Source: Flavobacterium sp.
GTDB lineage: Bacteria > Bacteroidota > Bacteroidia > Flavobacteriales > Flavobacteriaceae
NCBI GenBank assembly: GCA_015478765.1
Contig: JADMKR010000247.1
Coordinates: 1-10,346, forward strand
Reading direction: 5' to 3'
DNA length: 10,346 nt
The notes under the pieces were generated by a model, which was given only the letters and a program-made list of their open reading frames with translations, was not told the origin of the DNA and searched no databases. Below, piece after piece: positions 6,456 through 10,346 of the stretch. A program made the translations under genes and the position numbers. The first letter of the stretch is position 1, and the number at the start of each line of letters is the position of its first letter.

Positions 6456-6474
6456 AAGTAATATTACAGCCAAA

Positions 6475-7746
6475 TTGAAGAAATTGAAACTTACCCGCTT
6501 AAACAGTATTATCTTACTTGGATTAATCGCCATTGTTGGTATTCTGATCGCCCAGCTGCTATGGACCCGTCAGGCTTACAACATCGAAGAAGTCAAGTTT
6601 AGTCAGAAAGTTCACGTCGCCTTGCTTGAAGTCGTCAAGAATCTATATGAAGGGACAAGCCACGAACTTCCCGCTGAAAACCCGGTGCAAAAGGTATCGG
6701 CCGATTATTATATAGTGAACGTAGCCAATGATTTCGAACCTGAAATCTTAGAATATTATCTAAAAACCGAATTCGAAAAAATAAATCTCGGAACCGATTT
6801 TGAGTACGCCATGTACGATTGTCAAAGCGACGAAATGGTATATGGAAACTTCGTTTCATACTCTGATAAGTCGCCAAAACCAGCATCGGTGTATTTTCCA
6901 AAACATCAAAACCTGGTGTATTATTTTGCAATCCGTTTTCCCAACGAAAGCTCCTTCATGTTCAGCACATTGCGCTTCTGGTTCGTCTTGTCGTTTGCAT
7001 TGATCATAATTCTTATCGTCTATGTCTATTCAATATTCACTATAATCCAACAAAAGAAATACTCCGAACTTCAGCGTGATTTTATCAATAATATGACGCA
7101 TGAGTTTAAAACACCGCTTTCGTCAATACTTATTGCATCCAATTATTTGATGAAACAGGATAAAATAAAATCAGATGAAAAGCTCGAGAAGTACACCGAC
7201 ATAATAATCGCGCAAAGCAACAAGTTAAACGGACATGTCGAGAAAATATTAAACATAGCCAAGTCGGACAGCGCCCCGATGACGGCCGACAAAAAGCCAA
7301 TTGCATTACTGCCCGTTTTACAGGATATTGCTGATAATTTAAGCAATCAATACCAACACGCGGAAATTACGATCGAATCCGAAAAAGACTATATAATTGA
7401 GGCCGATGCTTTCCACCTGACCAATCTCGTAATCAACTTATTGGATAATTCGATAAAATATAGCGAACAACAACCCAAAATTACCATCCGTCTCACTACC
7501 GTCAAAAATACGCTACAGCTCGAATTTATCGATAACGGAATTGGCGTCCCCCCGAAAAATCTGGCTTTTATCTTCGACCGTTTTTACAGAATTCCGAACA
7601 AGAAAAGCAACGAGGTAAACGGATTCGGGCTCGGATTGCATTATGTGAAAAAGATTTGCAACTTGCATCAGTGGAAGATATCAGCCACCAATAATATCGG
7701 ATCGGGCATTACAGTCGCAATCAAAATTCCAATTACAAATGAGTAA
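6475..7746 (+). CDS. Membrane sensor histidine kinase (RprX-like)
   Basis: The 423-residue kinase autophosphorylates on His and passes the phosphate to the regulator encoded next. Membrane segment 1 is at about 11-30 and segment 2 at about 168-191, enclosing a roughly 135-residue periplasmic sensor with no domain I recognise. The HisKA domain follows, with the H-box MTHEFKTPL (phospho-acceptor His209). The HATPase domain has the N-box around NLVINLLDN (317-325), G1 box DNGIG (353-357), F-box FDRFYR (367-372) and G2 box GFGLGL (383-388), so all catalytic boxes are intact. There is no HAMP domain. The start is TTG at 6475: an in-frame stop lies at 6454-6456, and the next in-frame ATG is inside the sensor and would remove membrane segment 1. 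It overlaps the regulator gene by 8 bp, indicating translational coupling. The signal sensed is unknown. Confidence 0.93.
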   Translation: MKKLKLTRLNSIILLGLIAIVGILIAQLLWTRQAYNIEEVKFSQKVHVALLEVVKNLYEGTSHELPAENPVQKVSADYYIVNVANDFEPEILEYYLKTEFEKINLGTDFEYAMYDCQSDEMVYGNFVSYSDKSPKPASVYFPKHQNLVYYFAIRFPNESSFMFSTLRFWFVLSFALIIILIVYVYSIFTIIQQKKYSELQRDFINNMTHEFKTPLSSILIASNYLMKQDKIKSDEKLEKYTDIIIAQSNKLNGHVEKILNIAKSDSAPMTADKKPIALLPVLQDIADNLSNQYQHAEITIESEKDYIIEADAFHLTNLVINLLDNSIKYSEQQPKITIRLTTVKNTLQLEFIDNGIGVPPKNLAFIFDRFYRIPNKKSNEVNGFGLGLHYVKKICNLHQWKISATNNIGSGITVAIKIPITNE

Positions 7747-8428
7747 TTACAAAATAATATACGCCGAGGACGATGAAACACTGGCGTTTCTAACCAAAGA
7801 CAATCTCGAACAAAACGGCTACGATGTGTATCACTGCGCCGACGGGAATATTTTTATGGAAACATTTCACAACGGACAGTTCGATCTCTGCATCCTGGAT
7901 ATTATGTTGCCAAAAATGGATGGATTCGAGCTTGCAACCGAAATTAGGAAAGTCAATTCCGACATCCCAATCATTTTTCTTTCGGCTAAAACATTGAAGG
8001 AAGATCGTATTCGCGGACTCCGTCTCGGCGCCGATGATTACCTCGTCAAGCCATTCAGTATCGAAGAACTGTTGCTTAAAATTGAGATATTCCTGAAACG
8101 ATCCCAAAAACAAACACTGGCTGAATCTACGCTGTATGAAGTTGGCCAGTATAAATTCGACAGCAAAAACTACCTGGTCTTTACCGATGACAAAAAAATA
8201 AAACTCACCCAACGGGAATCAGAACTGTTAGCCCTGTTTCTCAACAACAAAAATGTGGTTCTGAAACGCGAAGAAATATTGACCACCTTATGGGGTGACG
8301 ACGATTATTTCATGGGCCGAAGCCTGGATGTATTTATTTCCCGATTGCGAAAAATACTCGCATCCGAACCGGGCATCACCATTGAAAACCTGCACGGAAT
8401 CGGTTTCCGATTTACCGACAACAATTAA
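7739..8428 (+). CDS. OmpR/PhoB-family response regulator (RprY-like)
   Basis: A 229-residue DNA-binding regulator. The receiver domain (about 4-118) has the acidic pair Asp11/Asp12, phospho-acceptor Asp54 (LDIMLPKMDG), Ser82, Tyr101 and Lys104 (KPFS), all the residues needed for phosphorylation and switching. A winged-helix effector domain (about 132-227) carries the recognition region RSLDVFISRLRKIL and ends in the typical GIGFRF hairpin. The phrase LSAKTLKEDRIRGLRLGADDY resembles RprY of Bacteroides, a relative rather than a proven orthologue. The ATG lies inside the end of the kinase gene. The phased repeats ahead of the operon fit the way this family binds DNA, so autoregulation is likely. 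Its stop codon directly abuts the stop of the convergent carboxylase gene. Confidence 0.95.
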   Translation: MSNYKIIYAEDDETLAFLTKDNLEQNGYDVYHCADGNIFMETFHNGQFDLCILDIMLPKMDGFELATEIRKVNSDIPIIFLSAKTLKEDRIRGLRLGADDYLVKPFSIEELLLKIEIFLKRSQKQTLAESTLYEVGQYKFDSKNYLVFTDDKKIKLTQRESELLALFLNNKNVVLKREEILTTLWGDDDYFMGRSLDVFISRLRKILASEPGITIENLHGIGFRFTDNN

Positions 8429-9970
8429 TTACAGCGGAATATTACCGTGTTTTCTTTTGGGAGTTTCACTAATCTTATTCTCAAGCATACTAAAAGCTTT
8501 GATAAGTTTGCGTCGCGTGTCCTGTGGCAAAATAACCTCATCTACAAATCCTCTCTGCGCGGCAGTGTAGGGATTCGCAAATAATTCTGCATATTCCGAT
8601 TCTTTCTCGAGTAGTTTCGCCTCAGGATCATCGGCCTTACTGATTTCGCGTTTAAAAATAATCTCACTCGCCCCCTTGGCTCCCATCACTGCTATTTCGG
8701 CAGTTGGCCATGCAAAATTCATATCGGCGCCAATGTGTTTGGAGTTCATCACATCGTACGCGCCGCCATAGGCTTTTCTGGTAATAACCGTTACGCGCGG
8801 AACCGTGGCATCGCTTAAAGCGTAAAGTAACTTGGCACCATGCACGATAATTCCGTTCCATTCCTGATCGGTGCCGGGTAAAAATCCGGGTACGTCCACC
8901 AATACCAGCAGCGGAATATTGAAGCAGTCACAGAATCTCGTAAATCTGGCAGCTTTCACCGAACTGTTTACGTCAAGCACTCCTGCCAAAAACATAGGTT
9001 GATTAGCAACTATACCAATACTTCTTCCGCCCAGACGCGCAAAACCTACTATGATGTTTTCAGCAAAGTTTTTATGGATTTCGTAAAAGGAATCGTCATC
9101 GATAATCCCGCTTATGATAGTGTGCATGTCATAAGGCTTATTGGGATTATCCGGAATTATATCAGTGAGTTGTTCCCGAATTTCATCTCCTGGCACAAAT
9201 TCCAATTTCTGCGGCTGTTCCTGATTGTTCTGGGGCAGATAACTCAGCAGTTTCTTTAAATCATCAAGGCAGGCAACATCATTAGCCGACGTAATATGGG
9301 CAACTCCTGATTTGGTCGAATGCGTGCTCGCACCACCCAGTTGCTCCGAAGTGACAGTTTCGTTGGTGACGGTTTTTACGACATTCGGTCCGGTAACAAA
9401 CATGTAGCTGGTGCCTTCCACCATCATTGTGAAATCGGTCATTGCGGGCGAATAGACAGCACCGCCGGCACACGGACCCATAATTGCGGATATTTGCGGG
9501 ATAACTCCGGACGACCTTACATTTCGGTGAAAAATATCGGCGTAACCGCCCAGCGATCGCACTCCTTCCTGTATCCGCGCCCCTCCCGAATCGTTTAAGC
9601 CAATCATTGGCGCCCCATTGCGCAAAGCCATATCCATAACTTTACATATTTTCTCGGCATGAGTTTCCGATAAGGCCCCGCCGAAGACCGTAAAATCCTG
9701 AGCGAAAATATACACTAACCGACCGTTAACAGTTCCGTAACCTGTGATCACTCCATCTCCATAATACAGTTCCTTCTGCATTCCGAAATCGGTTGTTCGA
9801 TGCGTTACCAACATGCCTATTTCTTCAAACGAACCTTCGTCTAGGAAATATTCTACGCGTTCGCGTGCGGTGAGCTTTTTCTTTTCGTGCTGTTTTGCTA
9901 TACGTTCTTCACCTCCGCCCAGGCGGGCTTCGGCAATCTTTTTATTAAGCGAATCTATTTTCGATTTCAT
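8429..9970 (-). CDS. pccB: Acyl-CoA carboxylase beta (carboxyltransferase) subunit, probably propionyl-CoA type
   Basis: A cytoplasmic 513-residue carboxyltransferase that moves the carboxyl group from carboxybiotin to an acyl-CoA. It has two crotonase-like halves. The N-terminal half carries GGARIQEG (129-136) and GPCAGGAVYSPAM (165-177), and the C-terminal half carries VDVPGFLPGTDQEWNGII (358-375), RKAYGGAYDVM (398-408) and AWPTAEIAVMGA (420-431). The Gly-rich turns form the oxyanion holes. The length and the C-terminal HGNIPL are typical of propionyl-CoA carboxylase beta chains. Related methylmalonyl-CoA decarboxylase alpha subunits look similar, and acetyl-CoA or longer acyl-CoA could also be the substrate. 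The biotin carboxylase gene ends 6 bp upstream, supporting a carboxylase rather than a decarboxylase. The ATG at 9970 (MKSKIDSLNKKI) opens the usual N-terminal helix. Confidence 0.93.
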   Translation of the reverse strand: MKSKIDSLNKKIAEARLGGGEERIAKQHEKKKLTARERVEYFLDEGSFEEIGMLVTHRTTDFGMQKELYYGDGVITGYGTVNGRLVYIFAQDFTVFGGALSETHAEKICKVMDMALRNGAPMIGLNDSGGARIQEGVRSLGGYADIFHRNVRSSGVIPQISAIMGPCAGGAVYSPAMTDFTMMVEGTSYMFVTGPNVVKTVTNETVTSEQLGGASTHSTKSGVAHITSANDVACLDDLKKLLSYLPQNNQEQPQKLEFVPGDEIREQLTDIIPDNPNKPYDMHTIISGIIDDDSFYEIHKNFAENIIVGFARLGGRSIGIVANQPMFLAGVLDVNSSVKAARFTRFCDCFNIPLLVLVDVPGFLPGTDQEWNGIIVHGAKLLYALSDATVPRVTVITRKAYGGAYDVMNSKHIGADMNFAWPTAEIAVMGAKGASEIIFKREISKADDPEAKLLEKESEYAELFANPYTAAQRGFVDEVILPQDTRRKLIKAFSMLENKISETPKRKHGNIPL

Positions 9971-9976
9971 AGTATG

Positions 9977-10346
9977 TTACTTGTTTGGTATGCGCAGGAT
10001 TTTCTGATCGGTTACATATTGTTTCAGTGCGATCATTGCGGCAATTTTCGCCTCGTCTTCAGAAATCTTTTGCAAAGCGGCCGCATCATAATATTTCGAA
10101 ACAAAATGTGTGTCGAAATTACCCGATCGAAAGGCTTCATGTTCGAAAACAAAGGTTCCAAATGGCAATGTGGTTTGCACGCCCTCGATACGATAATCGG
10201 CAATTGCTTTCAGGATTCTTTGAATTGCTTCTTCTCGGGTTTGGCCGTAGGCAATTAGTTTTGCCAACATCGGATCGTAATAAATCGGAACATCCATACC
10301 CTGTTCGAAACCATTGTCGACCCTGACTCCCTCGCCCGCTGGTAAT
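9977..10346 (-). CDS. accC: Biotin carboxylase subunit of acyl-CoA carboxylase (3' end only)
   Basis: Only the last 122 residues are in the window; the gene runs off the right edge. They form the end of the biotin carboxylase C-terminal domain: the opening phrase LPAGEGVRVDNGFEQG, then PIYYDPMLAKLIAYG, TREEAI and GVQTTLPF are typical of AccC/PccA-type proteins. The enzyme carboxylates the biotin of a carrier protein using ATP and bicarbonate. The protein stops about 60 residues after GVQTTLPF with no biotinyl-Lys motif (MKM), so it is a stand-alone biotin carboxylase and the carrier must be encoded separately. The Met codon at 10297 is internal, since the frame is open and conserved across it. 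The 6-bp gap to the beta-subunit gene indicates one operon. Acetyl-CoA versus propionyl-CoA pathway cannot be decided here. Confidence 0.92.
   Translation of the reverse strand, partial: LPAGEGVRVDNGFEQGMDVPIYYDPMLAKLIAYGQTREEAIQRILKAIADYRIEGVQTTLPFGTFVFEHEAFRSGNFDTHFVSKYYDAAALQKISEDEAKIAAMIALKQYVTDQKILRIPNK

Noticed and set aside
6458..6467. Palindrome GTAATATTAC as a separate operator
   Set aside because: A 10-bp AT-rich palindrome is easily found by chance, and it is not repeated elsewhere in the region. Kept only as a side note to the TTG start.
7790..8212. Minus-strand open frame of 140 codons opposite the response regulator
   Set aside because: Antisense shadow; the plus-strand frame has every receiver-domain residue.
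9977..10297. A complete 106-residue small gene starting at the Met codon at 10297
   Set aside because: The frame is open further upstream to the window edge and encodes conserved biotin carboxylase residues, so this Met is internal.

Overview
The window is an ordinary, gene-dense chromosomal segment of a member of the Bacteroidota, most likely family Flavobacteriaceae. The indications are the short eukaryote/archaeon-type ProS, a RimO with the flavobacterial N-terminus, a small secreted DUF1573 protein, a FadL/OmpP1-type porin of the kind often named 'hemin receptor' in this phylum, an RprXY-like two-component pair, and promoter-like boxes of the phylum-specific type (TAnnTTTG, with an upstream TTG) in front of several genes. 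Ribosome binding sites are A-rich and not Shine-Dalgarno-like, as is usual there. I see no mobile element, CRISPR array, phage gene or sign of recent transfer. All genes are intact except the one cut by the right edge.

Layout. Positions 3-191 hold two tandem tRNA-Glu(UUC) genes on the minus strand, with a good promoter at 212-241. proS follows on the minus strand (266-1744). A divergent intergenic region with overlapping promoter boxes separates it from two plus-strand envelope genes: a Trp/Gly-rich repeat lipoprotein (1843-2781) and a FadL-like outer-membrane beta-barrel protein (2861-4390). A hairpin lies between these two and a strong terminator follows the second. rimO (4529-5863) is next on the plus strand. 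It converges on a minus-strand DUF1573 gene (5924-6328), with a hairpin terminator between them. Divergent from DUF1573 is an overlapping histidine kinase/response regulator operon (6475-7746 and 7739-8428). The right end is a minus-strand acyl-CoA carboxylase operon: pccB-like beta subunit (8429-9970) and the 3' end of the biotin carboxylase gene (9977 to beyond 10346).

How the parts work together. proS and the tRNA-Glu genes serve translation, and RimO modifies ribosomal protein S12. The lipoprotein and porin are envelope proteins. The kinase and regulator form a complete signalling pair. The DNA between them and DUF1573 holds a four-unit array of TAAT-containing direct repeats stepped 11, 10 and 11 bp. 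This is the geometry expected for OmpR/PhoB-family dimers bound head to tail, so the operon probably regulates itself and perhaps the DUF1573 gene. The carboxylase genes encode two of the three parts of a biotin-dependent acyl-CoA carboxylase; the biotin carrier is not in the window.

I did not find an undescribed system. The most original signals are the phased TAAT array, the 12-residue Trp-rich repeats of the lipoprotein, and the TTG start of the kinase.
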